Below, in pieces: positions 34,087-43,455 of a stretch of DNA of 64,000 nucleotides. How positions within the stretch are numbered: the stretch's first letter is position 1; every line of letters starts with the position of its first letter. The notes beneath the pieces are model-generated. The model saw nothing but the letters and a program-made list of their open reading frames with translations. It did not search any database and had not been told where the DNA came from. The stretch covers positions 45,398 to 109,397 of the forward strand of contig NZ_JACNYK010000008.1 of NCBI RefSeq assembly GCF_014692505.1, given 5' to 3'. Position numbers and translations under genes: made by a program. The stretch is from Sphingobacterium arenae. Lineage in GTDB: Bacteria; Bacteroidota; Bacteroidia; Sphingobacteriales; Sphingobacteriaceae.

Positions 34087-34635
34087 CTATGCTTTGGTTT
34101 GTTCTTCTGTTTGAAAATGTTTTTCTATTAAAGCGTTTGTGATTTCATCGCGCTTAAGATAAAGTTGTGCGCTCGCCATCGCATCCGAAAGGGGGTCGTG
34201 ATGGTGCAGCTCAATACCCATAATGTGGCAACAGATGCTTAGCTTGGTACGCTTAAATCCTTTTTTTCGATAAATTTCACTCGTGCACTCCCAAATAGGC
34301 GATAGTTGCAGCATCTTATAGTCCAGTTCGTACATCTTCATCGTCTTGATAAGCACCTCTCTATCGAATTTCTCGTTGTGTGCTACCATTCGGCTACCTT
34401 TGAGGTAATTTTCGATCGTGGGAAAAAGTTCTAAGAAAGTAGGGGCGGCGAGGGTATCTTTGGGTTTAATGCCGTGTACGCGGGTCGTCTGCCACATGTA
34501 TTGGTTTTTTGGGGGACGCACCAGGCTATGGAATTGATCCACAATCTTTCCCTTTTCCACCTTTACAATACCAACGGCGCATACACTGGTATAAGCTGCT
34601 GTAGCGAGTTCAAAATCTATTGCCGTAAAGGTCAT
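34087..34635 (-). CDS. DEDDh-family 3'-5' exonuclease
   Basis: A 182-residue DnaQ-like nuclease. The four acidic residues and the histidine are visible: AIDFELA near residue 5 (DxE, Exo I), MVAHNEKFD near residue 88 (Exo II), and LHHHDPLSDAMASAQLYL near residue 150 (Exo III, H and D). It is similar in size to stand-alone Bacteroidota exonucleases annotated as polymerase III epsilon-like. Its specific job (repair, RNA turnover) is not predictable. A TATCTTTG box at 34669-34676 gives a leader of about 30 nt. It is co-transcribed with manC, an unrelated partner. Confidence 0.9.
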   Translation of the reverse strand: MTFTAIDFELATAAYTSVCAVGIVKVEKGKIVDQFHSLVRPPKNQYMWQTTRVHGIKPKDTLAAPTFLELFPTIENYLKGSRMVAHNEKFDREVLIKTMKMYELDYKMLQLSPIWECTSEIYRKKGFKRTKLSICCHIMGIELHHHDPLSDAMASAQLYLKRDEITNALIEKHFQTEEQTKA

Positions 34636-34668
34636 TCTTTTTTATATTATTATTTATTGTAATGTTTA

Positions 34669-34676
34669 CAAAGATA
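34669..34676 (-). promoter_or_regulatory. -7 box TATCTTTG of the exonuclease-manC transcript
   Basis: Exact TAnnTTTG match on the minus strand, 33 nt upstream of ATG 34635. No clear -33 TTTG is seen in the A/G-rich sequence before it. Confidence 0.5.
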
Positions 34677-34715
34677 CCTATTCTCTTTTTCTTTTTTTCT
34701 TGACAAAAATCTTCC

Positions 34716-35184
34716 CTTCATTTTTTGTCTTGACACAAAAAACGAAGCAAAAAAAGTCAAGACTTGCATGGTTCCGCTACCTTTACTTGTCTATTCCTGA
34801 ACAGAATGGAACTCACTGCGTTCGGACAACATTCTGTTCTATACGGAATAGCCTACGTAAAGCTGGCCGCGGAACAATGCGAGGTCGTTTTAACACGCGG
34901 AATCGCTGGGCAATTAAGAGTCGCTTTCGGCACGCTACTTGATCGGGTTATAACCCTAAAAACTTTTCGAAAAACTTCCAAAGTCTATTGGTGTCATGCA
35001 GTTATTGCACAATCCCCTATTAACCTTTGGTGTGGCATCCGGATATTTGAGGGCTACAGAAATCCATCCTTAGTACTATCCACTATCTCAAATATCTGAA
35101 GCGACGAGGTTTATGGATAAGTGTTTATTTTGGCATCCATGAGCTCACTTCGTTCGGTTTGGTTCTTTTCACGGGGAAAAGAAC
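34716..35184. repeat. Dispersed hairpin repeat, copy B
   Basis: Second copy, filling most of the 558-bp gap between rarA and the exonuclease gene. The left end is as in copy A. Hairpin 1 (34799-34839) has arms GAACAGAATG/CATTCTGTTC, where the outer A-T pair of copy A is G-C. Hairpin 2 (about 35032-35105) keeps GGATATTTGAG/CTCAAATATCT with a G-U pair. Extra sequence (GAGCTCACTTCGTTCGG) is present before hairpin 3 (35162-35184, GTTCTTTTC/GAAAAGAAC), which ends 9 bp from the rarA stop. The middle differs from copy A. Confidence 0.85.
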
Positions 35185-35193
35185 ATAAAAAAA

Positions 35194-36474
35194 TTAATAA
35201 TGATAACGCTCTCGCCATTTGCTCCGCAGCGACTCCCTTATCTTATTCTCTGCAGCGTTGTTTCCGGGATCGTAGAGTACGGTGCCGCTGATTTTATCCG
35301 GAAAGAACTCTTGTTCGACAAAGTTGCCGGGGTAGCTGTGTGCATATTTGTATTTTGTACCGTAATCCAGTTCCTTCATCAGCTTCGTGGGAGCGTTGCG
35401 CAGGTGTAAGGGCACGGGAAGATCGCCTGTTTGCCGCACGAGCGCTTGGGCTTTGCCGATGGCTTCATAGGCGGCATTGCTCTTAGCCGACGACGCCAGA
35501 TAGGTTACGGTCTGTGCTAAAATAATACGGGATTCCGGCCAGCCGATAACATTGACCGCCTGAAAGCAGTTATTGGCCAACAACAGTGCATTCGGATTCG
35601 CATTGCCGATATCTTCAGACGCCAGGATAAGTAGACGTCGTGCGATAAAGGAAGGGTCTTCGCCGCCTTCTACCATGCGTGCCAGCCAATAAACCGCTGC
35701 GTTGGGATCACTTCCGCGAATAGATTTAATAAAAGCGGAAATAATATCGTAGTGTTGTTCGCCGGTTTTATCGTACAAGGCCATATTCTGCTGAACTTGT
35801 TTAAGCACAAACGCGTTGGTAACGGGTTGCTTTTGCACATGGGCAGCGTGTACAACCAATTCGAATACGTTCAGTAGCTTGCGGGCGTCTCCACCGGATA
35901 ACCGGAACAAAGCTTCGTACTCTTCTATCTCTACGGGATGCTCCTGCAGGTAAGCGTCCTGTGCGATAGCCTGTTCTAAGATGGCCGTTAACTCCTGCTC
36001 AGAGAGGTGCTCCAACACGTACACTTGACAACGGGAAAGCAAAGCGGAAATCACTTCGAAGGAGGGGTTTTCGGTAGTGGCTCCGATGAGCGTTACCAAT
36101 CCGCGCTCGACTGCGCCCAACAAGGAGTCTTGTTGTGATTTGGAAAACCGATGAATCTCGTCGATAAAGAGGATAGGTTGTTCTTGATTGAACTGGTATA
36201 ATTTATCGGCTTTATCAATCACTTCCCGGATATCTTTCACCCCAGACTGGATGGCGCTTAACGAAAAAAAAGGGCGTCCCAGCTCGCGCGCAATGAGCAA
36301 AGCTAGGCTGGTCTTACCGACGCCGGGCGGCCCCCAAAAGATCATGGAGGGTATATTTTTCTGCTCCACAGCGTTGCGAAGGACCGCACCTTCGCCAATG
36401 ATGTGTCTTTGTCCAATATAATCGGCAAGGCCTTTGGGGCGCATCCGTTCTGCTAAAGGTATCGATGTTGCCAT
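35194..36474 (-). CDS. rarA: Replication-associated recombination protein A (RarA/MgsA)
   Basis: A 426-residue AAA+ ATPase of the clamp-loader clade that acts at stalled forks. The start LAERMRPKGLADYIGQRHIIG is diagnostic, then Walker A FWGPPGVGKTSLALLIA near residue 46, Walker B ILFIDEIHRFSKSQQD near 104, sensor LIGATTENPSFEV, and the C-terminal MgsA domain (DYGTKYKYAHSYPGNFVEQ, quoted in part). The -7 box TATGTTTG lies 4 nt before the ATG. The gene is monocistronic, bounded by repeat copy B downstream. Confidence 0.98.
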   Translation of the reverse strand: MATSIPLAERMRPKGLADYIGQRHIIGEGAVLRNAVEQKNIPSMIFWGPPGVGKTSLALLIARELGRPFFSLSAIQSGVKDIREVIDKADKLYQFNQEQPILFIDEIHRFSKSQQDSLLGAVERGLVTLIGATTENPSFEVISALLSRCQVYVLEHLSEQELTAILEQAIAQDAYLQEHPVEIEEYEALFRLSGGDARKLLNVFELVVHAAHVQKQPVTNAFVLKQVQQNMALYDKTGEQHYDIISAFIKSIRGSDPNAAVYWLARMVEGGEDPSFIARRLLILASEDIGNANPNALLLANNCFQAVNVIGWPESRIILAQTVTYLASSAKSNAAYEAIGKAQALVRQTGDLPVPLHLRNAPTKLMKELDYGTKYKYAHSYPGNFVEQEFFPDKISGTVLYDPGNNAAENKIRESLRSKWRERYHY

Positions 36475-36478
36475 AAAG

Positions 36479-36486
36479 CAAACATA
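36479..36486 (-). promoter_or_regulatory. -7 box TATGTTTG of rarA, 4 nt before the ATG
   Basis: Exact TAnnTTTG match on the minus strand, followed by CTTT and the ATG; predicts a leaderless mRNA. Confidence 0.55.
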
Positions 36487-36515
36487 CTAATTTTTTTAGT
36501 TACCTCTAGCCGTTC

Positions 36516-38984
36516 TTAAGCGGTATTTTTTACTTTTCGCGTTCCTCGCCAGACGGCAAGACCAAGCCCGATGACCAATATAATAGAGGCTATCAACGAA
36601 ATTAAATTGCTAATCTCCACAGTTTTAGGCGCAAAAACAAACGAAATGGTATGGTTCCCGCCAGGGACTTGCAAAGCGCGAAGTATATAGTCTGCCCGGA
36701 TAATCGGAACTTCTTCGCCATCGATATAGGCTTTCCAGCCTTTCTCGTAAAACACTTCCGAAAAAACAGCGAACGCGTCTGTAGGCGAGGTGTATTCGTA
36801 TTGCAAGGTATCCGGATGGTAGGACACGAGTTTGATTTCTGCGTTTTCAGATTTCCCCACACGCGAGATATTCAGCTTGTTTTTAAACTCCTCGTGTACA
36901 AAAGCCTCTTTTTGCGGATCAAAGCTGCCGATCGCTTGCATCTCTTGGGCGTTGCTATTGACGAAGGTAACGCGGTCTACAAACCAGGCGTTTCCGGCGG
37001 CTGTACTCCGGCGCTTAATTTGTTCGGCTCCGTTTTCAGGGTTTTTCGTAATCAGATACCGTACGTTGAACATATCCAACACATCTTCGTTCATAGCGCC
37101 ATTGAACTGATGTTCTAACACTTCTTGAAACCGCATCAGCTTGGCGGCATGGTATCCGCCCAGGCTTTTGTGATAGAAGGATGCTCGGGCGTCGGAAAAC
37201 GGATTGGTCGTTAAGTCAATGACACGGTAGCTCAAATCTTTATCCATCCGGATCAGCTGATCAACTTCCCGTTCGGGGATCCGCGTGTTGGAAGCTCGCT
37301 CATCGACGAAGGAATCATCGTTCAGATAACGTTTATCTACCGACCAGAGATCGGCCAGGATAACCACGCCTAAAACACCGATAAACAACGGTACGCTTAT
37401 TTTCTTCTTGAGATAGAACCACACCAGCCCGAACATGACCAGGACAATGAAGAAAGATCGGTAGGCATCTGCGGACGCCAATGAAGCGCGGTCTTTGACC
37501 AATGCGCTAGCCACCTGTCCGGCCGCATTCTTATCACCAAATGCCTGTTCTAACGAGGAGATCAACTGTTGATGTTGGCTATTCCGGAAGTCCAAAAACA
37601 GGCTTGGCATGAGGGCTATCACCAGACATACCCCGCCTACGCCAATAAAGGTGTAGAGCACTTTTTTGTCTAGTTGTGGAATTTGATCGGCGCGGGTAAA
37701 AAGCTCATTTACGGCCAGGATGGCCAACAGCGGGATCAGGATTGCCGGAATGACGAGAATAGATTCGACCGCCCTAAACTTATTATACATCGGGAAATAG
37801 TCGAAAAACAAATCGGAAACCAACGGAAAATGACGTCCGAACGCCAGCAGGATCGTGAGGATAGTCGCGGTAAGAATCCACCATTTGAGGCGATCCTTAA
37901 CAATAACCAACCCTAGAATGAACAGAAATATGATCGCAGCCCCGAAATACCAAGGCCCCGAGGTAAACATCTTTTCTCCCCAGTAAGTGGGTAGCTGACC
38001 AGCGAACTGTGCGGCTTGTGCCTCCGGGATACCGAGGTCAACCATGGTTTTGGTAACTTCTGACTTACCGTCTAACACACCTCCGCTACGACCACCATAG
38101 GCATTGGGGATCAAGAATGTGATATTTTCACCTACGCCCTGGCTCCACTCGTAGGCGTATTGCTTATCAAGACCGGCTGATTTGCCGCCACTATCGTCTA
38201 CTTTCTGAATGTTGGCCTTGCCACGAATGGTGAGCTGGCTATACTCGTAGGTAGGAAACAAGACGGAGGCGTTCACCAATACAGCCAGGACTACTGCGCC
38301 AAGCTGTAAAGCCGAGGCTTGCAAAAACGGCTTCCACTGCTTATTCCGAATGGCGTGATAGAGTTCGAACCCAACCAGAACCAACAGGGCAAGGAACAGA
38401 TAGTATGTCATCTGGATGTGGTTTGCCCGGATCTCTAGCGCGAGAAACAGGGTGAGCAGAACGGGACCCCATAGCCTGCTTCCACGATAACATAATAATA
38501 GCGCGCCGATAATCGGTGCCAAATAGGCAATGGCGTAGGCTTTATTGAGATGGCCAGCTTCAATATAAATAAAATTGTAGGATGTAAATGCCAAGGCTAC
38601 AGCACCGACAGCGGCCAGCCATGGCTTGACACGTAGTACGGAAAACAGGAAATAACCACCCAAAAGGTAGATCAGCACGATATCGGTAGGGGCTGGAAAA
38701 ACTCGGCTGATACCTCTATTGATATAAGAAGTTATATTGTTGGCATGTTCGTACCATATCTGATAGGTGGGCATACCACCAAACATGGCGTTGGTCCAGT
38801 TTGGTGCATGCCCGTCTTTTTCCTTATAGTCAAAAAGCTCTTTTTGACTACCTGCTGCTTGAACAACATCGGACTGAACCAACGTTTTACCACCAAAAAT
38901 TGGCGAAAAATAAAAGAACACCAAGGCGATACATATCGCGATAATGATAAAGTGCGTTGCATTCTCCTTAAACCACTGCTTCAT
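36516..38984 (-). CDS. YfhO-family membrane protein (GT-C-like)
   Basis: An 822-residue inner-membrane protein of the YfhO family. There are about 12-14 helices, beginning with THFIIIAICIALVFFYFSPIF at residue 10. A large extracytoplasmic region follows, where NRGISRVFPAPTDIVLIYLL and the PTYWGEKMFTSGPWYFGAAI loop lie. The C-terminal domain (FSEVFYEKGWKAYIDGEEVP, typical of YfhO) precedes a last helix. Members in Gram-positive bacteria help glycosylate teichoic acids; in Bacteroidota the role is unknown. It is preceded and followed by short intergenic spaces and is not visibly linked to a glycan operon. Confidence 0.93.
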   Translation of the reverse strand: MKQWFKENATHFIIIAICIALVFFYFSPIFGGKTLVQSDVVQAAGSQKELFDYKEKDGHAPNWTNAMFGGMPTYQIWYEHANNITSYINRGISRVFPAPTDIVLIYLLGGYFLFSVLRVKPWLAAVGAVALAFTSYNFIYIEAGHLNKAYAIAYLAPIIGALLLCYRGSRLWGPVLLTLFLALEIRANHIQMTYYLFLALLVLVGFELYHAIRNKQWKPFLQASALQLGAVVLAVLVNASVLFPTYEYSQLTIRGKANIQKVDDSGGKSAGLDKQYAYEWSQGVGENITFLIPNAYGGRSGGVLDGKSEVTKTMVDLGIPEAQAAQFAGQLPTYWGEKMFTSGPWYFGAAIIFLFILGLVIVKDRLKWWILTATILTILLAFGRHFPLVSDLFFDYFPMYNKFRAVESILVIPAILIPLLAILAVNELFTRADQIPQLDKKVLYTFIGVGGVCLVIALMPSLFLDFRNSQHQQLISSLEQAFGDKNAAGQVASALVKDRASLASADAYRSFFIVLVMFGLVWFYLKKKISVPLFIGVLGVVILADLWSVDKRYLNDDSFVDERASNTRIPEREVDQLIRMDKDLSYRVIDLTTNPFSDARASFYHKSLGGYHAAKLMRFQEVLEHQFNGAMNEDVLDMFNVRYLITKNPENGAEQIKRRSTAAGNAWFVDRVTFVNSNAQEMQAIGSFDPQKEAFVHEEFKNKLNISRVGKSENAEIKLVSYHPDTLQYEYTSPTDAFAVFSEVFYEKGWKAYIDGEEVPIIRADYILRALQVPGGNHTISFVFAPKTVEISNLISLIASIILVIGLGLAVWRGTRKVKNTA

Positions 38985-39056
38985 ATGTTTGTAATATCTC
39001 TAAATTGCTTTTGTATCAACGTCAAAAATATATAAATAATTGGAATCCGCGGGCTA

Positions 39057-39743
39057 TTAATCGGTTTTTTGTATTAAACGTTGAATGTCGGACAGCTCAC
39101 CGAACAGCACCAGCAGGTCTCCTTCGGACAGTTTGGTCTCGGATCCGGCAATACCGGATGCTTCGTTACGAACGGTGACCTTCCCTCCTACCTTCTCCTC
39201 GTAGGTCTTGACGGTGGTGAGGACGATCACTTTGTATTGGTTGGTGAGATCGGCTTCCTTCAGGGTCATCCCCACGTATTTGGAAGGAACACGTGTTTCC
39301 ACAATGCTATAACGATCGGATATTTTGAACGAGTCGATAATATCAACATTGTCTAGCCGCATGGCTAACCGCTCGGCGGCTTCTTCTTCAGGCATGATAT
39401 AATCGCTAATTTGCATGGCTTCGAGCACTGTTTTCTGTAGATCGGAAACCACCCGACCAATGATTCGCTTGACATTAAGCTGTTTAAGCAAAGCCGTGGT
39501 AAGGAGGGAAGCTCCTTCATCTTCGCCGATAGCGACAATGACTGCTTGGGAATCTTTGAGTGGCAGAGAAGTCATGGCTTCTCGATCGGTTGTATCCATA
39601 CAGACGGTATGGGTGATCCGGTCTTTGAGTTGTTCGACAATGGCCAATTTTTTATCTACCGCAATCACTTCGTGGCCCAATTCCGTTAGATGCACGGCCA
39701 GCGATTTTCCAAAATGTCCGAGTCCTAAAACGATATACTTCAT
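39057..39743 (-). CDS. trkA: TrkA-type K+ uptake regulatory subunit
   Basis: A 228-residue RCK protein: an N-terminal Rossmann NAD-binding domain (MKYIVLGLGHFGKSLAVHLT, then EVIAVDKK and TDREAM) and a C-terminal TrkA-C domain (VETRVPSKYVGMTLKEADL, ending LFGELSDIQRLIQ). It gates the TrkH channel partner in response to nucleotides. Start ATG 39743 gives the family length. A longer frame reaching 40181 is read through the end of trkH out of frame and was rejected. The start codon overlaps the trkH stop by 1 bp (TAATG), so the two are translationally coupled. Confidence 0.96.
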   Translation of the reverse strand: MKYIVLGLGHFGKSLAVHLTELGHEVIAVDKKLAIVEQLKDRITHTVCMDTTDREAMTSLPLKDSQAVIVAIGEDEGASLLTTALLKQLNVKRIIGRVVSDLQKTVLEAMQISDYIMPEEEAAERLAMRLDNVDIIDSFKISDRYSIVETRVPSKYVGMTLKEADLTNQYKVIVLTTVKTYEEKVGGKVTVRNEASGIAGSETKLSEGDLLVLFGELSDIQRLIQKTD

Positions 39744-41521
39744 TAAAATAAAATCTTTTCTGTGGGATAAATATAGCTTTTGTTTTTGGTGTTCTTGATA
39801 AAGGCCACCAACAAAGTTAAGGTACCTACCCGGCCGACAAACATCGTAATAGCTACAATAATCTTGCCTGTTGCGGATAGGGAGGGCGTGATACCCAAGC
39901 TCAGCCCGCAAGTGGAATAGGCAGAAACGATTTCGAATAAGAGGGCTTTCATTTTTTGCTCGGGGTCGGTAAAGTTCAGCAATACAAAGCTCAGCGTGAT
40001 GGTGAGCACCGAAAGGACAATAATGGCAAATGCCTTGTTGATAGATTCTGCCGCTATCCGGCGTTTGTAAATTTCGATAGATTCCTTGCCTCGGGCCAAA
40101 GCAATGATATTTAAGACAGCGAGGGCGACCGTAGTGACCTTCACGCCACCTCCGGTAGAACCGGGCGATGCGCCCATCCACATCAACGTTACCATCATGA
40201 TCAACGTGGGACCGGCGACAAAATTGACGTTCACACTATCAAATCCGGCTGATCGGGCAGAGTTTGCCATCAAAAAAGAGGTGACCCAGTCGCCAATAAA
40301 AGACGACTCATCTGCCAAGGTATGGTTACGCTCCAAGAGGTAATACGATAGGGTGGCTATCAGTAATACGATCGCATTGCACCATAGAATAAACCGTGTA
40401 TTAAATGTAAATGCCCGCGGCTTGTGGATATAGGGCTGGCGAAGGAATAACCGGTGTACCAACTGCTTGGCTTTCTGCCGCAGGAAGGTGTAGAAATTAT
40501 ATACCGTACCGAAACCCAATCCGCCTAATATAAAGGAGCAAGCTATGGTTATCTGAAAGGCATAATTGAATCGATAGGTATCTCGCCCGATCCCGTCAGG
40601 TAATATCGTGAACCCGGCATTACAGAACGAGGAAATGGCGTGAAATGCAGCGAAAAATATGCGGTCGCTCACGGATTCAAACGAGCGGGCATCCAGCGAA
40701 AAGAAAATAAAGATACCCCCGATCAGCTCGAAGAAGAGCGTAATAAAGATAATCGTCAGCAGGGTAGAAATGACGGAATTCAGCTTATTCTCTCCTAATA
40801 TTTCGCCAAACATCAGTTGGTTTTTATAGGAAAATCCGCCGGAGAAAAAGTATCCGAAAAACCCGGTGAAGGTCATGATACCCAGGCCGCCGATCTGGAT
40901 GAGCAACATGACGACGCTTTGTCCGAATAGGGAAAAGTTGGTCGAAATATCGGTGACGGTGAGCCCGGTAATGCATACGGCGCTAGTAGCCATAAACAGG
41001 GCGTCGACGAAACTCAACGGCGCGAGAAGCGTGGTGCGAGGCAACATCAACAGCACCGTTCCCAGAAGGATGAGCGCGAGAAAACTGATGACGAATAGGA
41101 TCGTGGGGTTGAAATAGAAGTTATCGAAAAAGAGGCTGTTCCGGGATAATTCGGACAGGAATACCAGTGCTATTCCGAGATAAACCCATTCCATTTTGGC
41201 AAAGTATGCCCAGCCTGCCAGTCGGGAAAGACTAATGAGCAGGAAGTATGCAAATAACACCAAGCCGGAAATATGGGACACATTGATCGTCCGTTGGGCG
41301 AGGACGGCGGCTACGGTACGGAGTGTGCCGAGGATGAAGAGGAAGTAAAACATCCCAATGACGGTGTTTTCGGACGTTTCGACCACCTGCTTGTCGGTAA
41401 TGTAGCCGATGTGGGTGAGGGTCATGACGGCGCACACCATGCTCAGGTAGAACATCGTACGATCCACCAATTTATGCCTATATTTTAGTAAAAATTTTAA
41501 AAACCCGATGATTGCAGCCAT
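39743..41521 (-). CDS. trkH: TrkH-family potassium uptake channel
   Basis: A 592-residue potassium channel protein of the Trk/Ktr superfamily with about twelve helices. Selectivity-loop-like segments are visible: ATSAVCITGLTVTDI near residue 181, FHAISSFCNAGFTILPDG near 288, ANSARSAGFDSVNV and FEIVSAYSTCGLSLG near 545. The gene immediately precedes trkA with a 1-bp overlap. Longer than many TrkH proteins because of about 130 N-terminal residues with extra helices. It lies 36 bp downstream of the AsmA-like gene. Confidence 0.95.
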   Translation of the reverse strand: MAAIIGFLKFLLKYRHKLVDRTMFYLSMVCAVMTLTHIGYITDKQVVETSENTVIGMFYFLFILGTLRTVAAVLAQRTINVSHISGLVLFAYFLLISLSRLAGWAYFAKMEWVYLGIALVFLSELSRNSLFFDNFYFNPTILFVISFLALILLGTVLLMLPRTTLLAPLSFVDALFMATSAVCITGLTVTDISTNFSLFGQSVVMLLIQIGGLGIMTFTGFFGYFFSGGFSYKNQLMFGEILGENKLNSVISTLLTIIFITLFFELIGGIFIFFSLDARSFESVSDRIFFAAFHAISSFCNAGFTILPDGIGRDTYRFNYAFQITIACSFILGGLGFGTVYNFYTFLRQKAKQLVHRLFLRQPYIHKPRAFTFNTRFILWCNAIVLLIATLSYYLLERNHTLADESSFIGDWVTSFLMANSARSAGFDSVNVNFVAGPTLIMMVTLMWMGASPGSTGGGVKVTTVALAVLNIIALARGKESIEIYKRRIAAESINKAFAIIVLSVLTITLSFVLLNFTDPEQKMKALLFEIVSAYSTCGLSLGITPSLSATGKIIVAITMFVGRVGTLTLLVAFIKNTKNKSYIYPTEKILF

Positions 41522-41557
41522 GCCTGATATTCTTCTCTTTCTTGCTCCCGTGCTGGT

Positions 41558-43348
41558 CTATTCTTCTTTCTTTTTGAACAAACGCTTAAAAAATCCTTTT
41601 GTTTCCTGGGAGGATTCTTTCGTTTGCTCAACGACATGTTGTGCGATTTCTGCCCGCTCTTTCCATTTTTGTTCGCGTTCTGCACTGATACCTGCCGTTT
41701 GTTTGATACCATCGAGTAAACTTTCCCACAGGTTCTTGAAAAATGTATGCTCGGGAACGCGTTTGTGATTTACTTTTCCGACATGGTATTTTTCATTCGC
41801 ATCGGGGTTACTGTCGTTAATAATCATTTTGTTCACCAAAAATGATGCGATCTTCAGCGAACTCTTCTTTCGCGGTTTATCGGGATCGGCTTTTAAATCG
41901 ATTTTTAGGTTATCGTAATCGAACCGGAATTCGCCGCGGCTGCGATAGTCGGTACCGGTGATATGGAAACGAATACCGCGAATATTCCCGGAAGCGATTT
42001 CCACGTTCAGCAGGGGGTATAAAACACGGTTGAAATCGGGGGCATTCATACGCCCCAGGGTACCCGTATAACTATGCTCGCCGGTTTTGCTCAACATATC
42101 AAAACGAAACTTGGCGTGCAGATTTCCTTTGTTCATAACGCGGGCAGATAAATCGGCCAGCATGTATTTGTCTTTCGCTAAAGCAAGTGTATCGTTGGTG
42201 ACATTGGTTAGTGTTCCGGTTGCGTCATCAAAGCTGATCTCCCCCTCTCGGGAATACTTACCACTCATTTCACCATAAACGACATCAATATTTTTCACGA
42301 AAATGGTATCTATCCGGATCATTTGCTTTACCCGCATCAACTTCTGATGAGGTGCCTGGCCTATTTGGTTAACCGGTTGTTTCGGGTATCGCTTGTCGCC
42401 ATACAATTTGGCATGCCCGTTGTTCACGTATATACGCTCGGCCACTGTTTGCTGTTTTTCAATCAACCTTTTAAAGTCTAACTGTTCGATGTACAATGTA
42501 TCAAAATGTAAATCGGTGCGTGTTACGTTTTTACGGTGTTTTTTATAGAAAGCGGCTTTGGATAGAGCGGGTTTGTAGTCTACTTGGGTTAACAAGAGGG
42601 TTTTTGTTTCGGTGTTGATTTGCAACGCTTCGAAATTAGCGGTGTAAAATCCATTCGAAAATGCATATTCGAAGCCCGGTATAAAGGCTTCAATCCGCTT
42701 GGTATAATAGAGCCGGGATGTATCGGACTGGGCATTTTCGTCGATCAAAATATCTTCCACACGGATTTGGAGACTATCCAGACCAAAGTCTGTCGATTCG
42801 CCGTCTTCCCCCAGCTTGCTATAATTGAATGCGGCATTTGCTATATCAATGCGTCCGATATTCACTTCCTTGAACACTCCTTTGATACTTTCGTATAAGC
42901 TTTTTTTTGGTTTCTCGGCAGAAATGGTGTCGTTATAAGCGTGGTATGTATTCTTCAATCGGATACGCGGCTCCGTCAAATCAATGGATTTGATATTCAG
43001 TTCTCGATTTCGGAGTATATCCAGGATACCAAAACGCTTTACTTTCAGCTCTTTAATTTCGATATCATACAGGTTGTCTGGTGCAAGCTTAGCGGCCTCC
43101 ATCTGGGCGTACACCAGCGTATCGGCTCTTAAAACAGCATTTTTTAAGGTGAGATTTCCTAGAGCGATGGTCATGTCCAGATCGTCATAATGCAATTGGT
43201 ATAGGCTATCGGTAGAACTTTTAACGAGTTCTTTCAATTGCTGTTCCACTAAAGGTTTCCAGTTACGGGAGAAATACCAAGATATTCCCGCCAACGCAAC
43301 GACAATCAATACGAGAATGCCGATGACCCATTTCCAAATTGATTTCAT
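41558..43348 (-). CDS. AsmA/DUF748-like envelope protein
   Basis: A 596-residue protein with one N-terminal membrane helix (WKWVIGILVLIVVALAGISWYF, residues 5-26) and a long extracytoplasmic beta-rich part. It contains repeated AsmA-like segments such as DMTIALGNLTLKNAVLRADT and TLYIEQLDFKRLIEKQQTVA, with ARVMNKGNLHAKFRFDM further on. Relatives (AsmA/TamB/YhdP types) are bridge-like lipid transporters between membranes; that role is inferred here. The charged tail (ERAEIAQHVVEQTKESSQET, then KGFFKRLFKKKEE) is lysine-rich. It is probably co-transcribed with trkH-trkA, 36 bp downstream. Confidence 0.75.
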   Translation of the reverse strand: MKSIWKWVIGILVLIVVALAGISWYFSRNWKPLVEQQLKELVKSSTDSLYQLHYDDLDMTIALGNLTLKNAVLRADTLVYAQMEAAKLAPDNLYDIEIKELKVKRFGILDILRNRELNIKSIDLTEPRIRLKNTYHAYNDTISAEKPKKSLYESIKGVFKEVNIGRIDIANAAFNYSKLGEDGESTDFGLDSLQIRVEDILIDENAQSDTSRLYYTKRIEAFIPGFEYAFSNGFYTANFEALQINTETKTLLLTQVDYKPALSKAAFYKKHRKNVTRTDLHFDTLYIEQLDFKRLIEKQQTVAERIYVNNGHAKLYGDKRYPKQPVNQIGQAPHQKLMRVKQMIRIDTIFVKNIDVVYGEMSGKYSREGEISFDDATGTLTNVTNDTLALAKDKYMLADLSARVMNKGNLHAKFRFDMLSKTGEHSYTGTLGRMNAPDFNRVLYPLLNVEIASGNIRGIRFHITGTDYRSRGEFRFDYDNLKIDLKADPDKPRKKSSLKIASFLVNKMIINDSNPDANEKYHVGKVNHKRVPEHTFFKNLWESLLDGIKQTAGISAEREQKWKERAEIAQHVVEQTKESSQETKGFFKRLFKKKEE

Positions 43349-43455
43349 ATATAAACGGTTTGCAATCGTAGATATTTCATATGTGGTTCTTAAATTATAC
43401 GCGCTAACTCTCCTTTAACAACAACTTAATCCCTATGAATGTTTTGTTTTACTTT

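Noticed and set aside
34700..35099. Two plus-strand open frames inside repeat copy B
   Set aside because: Not conserved in copies A and C; substitutions fit hairpin preservation, not coding.
39744..40181. N-terminal extension of the trkA frame
   Set aside because: It is the out-of-frame reading of the end of trkH; the Rossmann start MKYIVLGLGHFG at 39743 overlaps the trkH stop by 1 bp, the natural arrangement.
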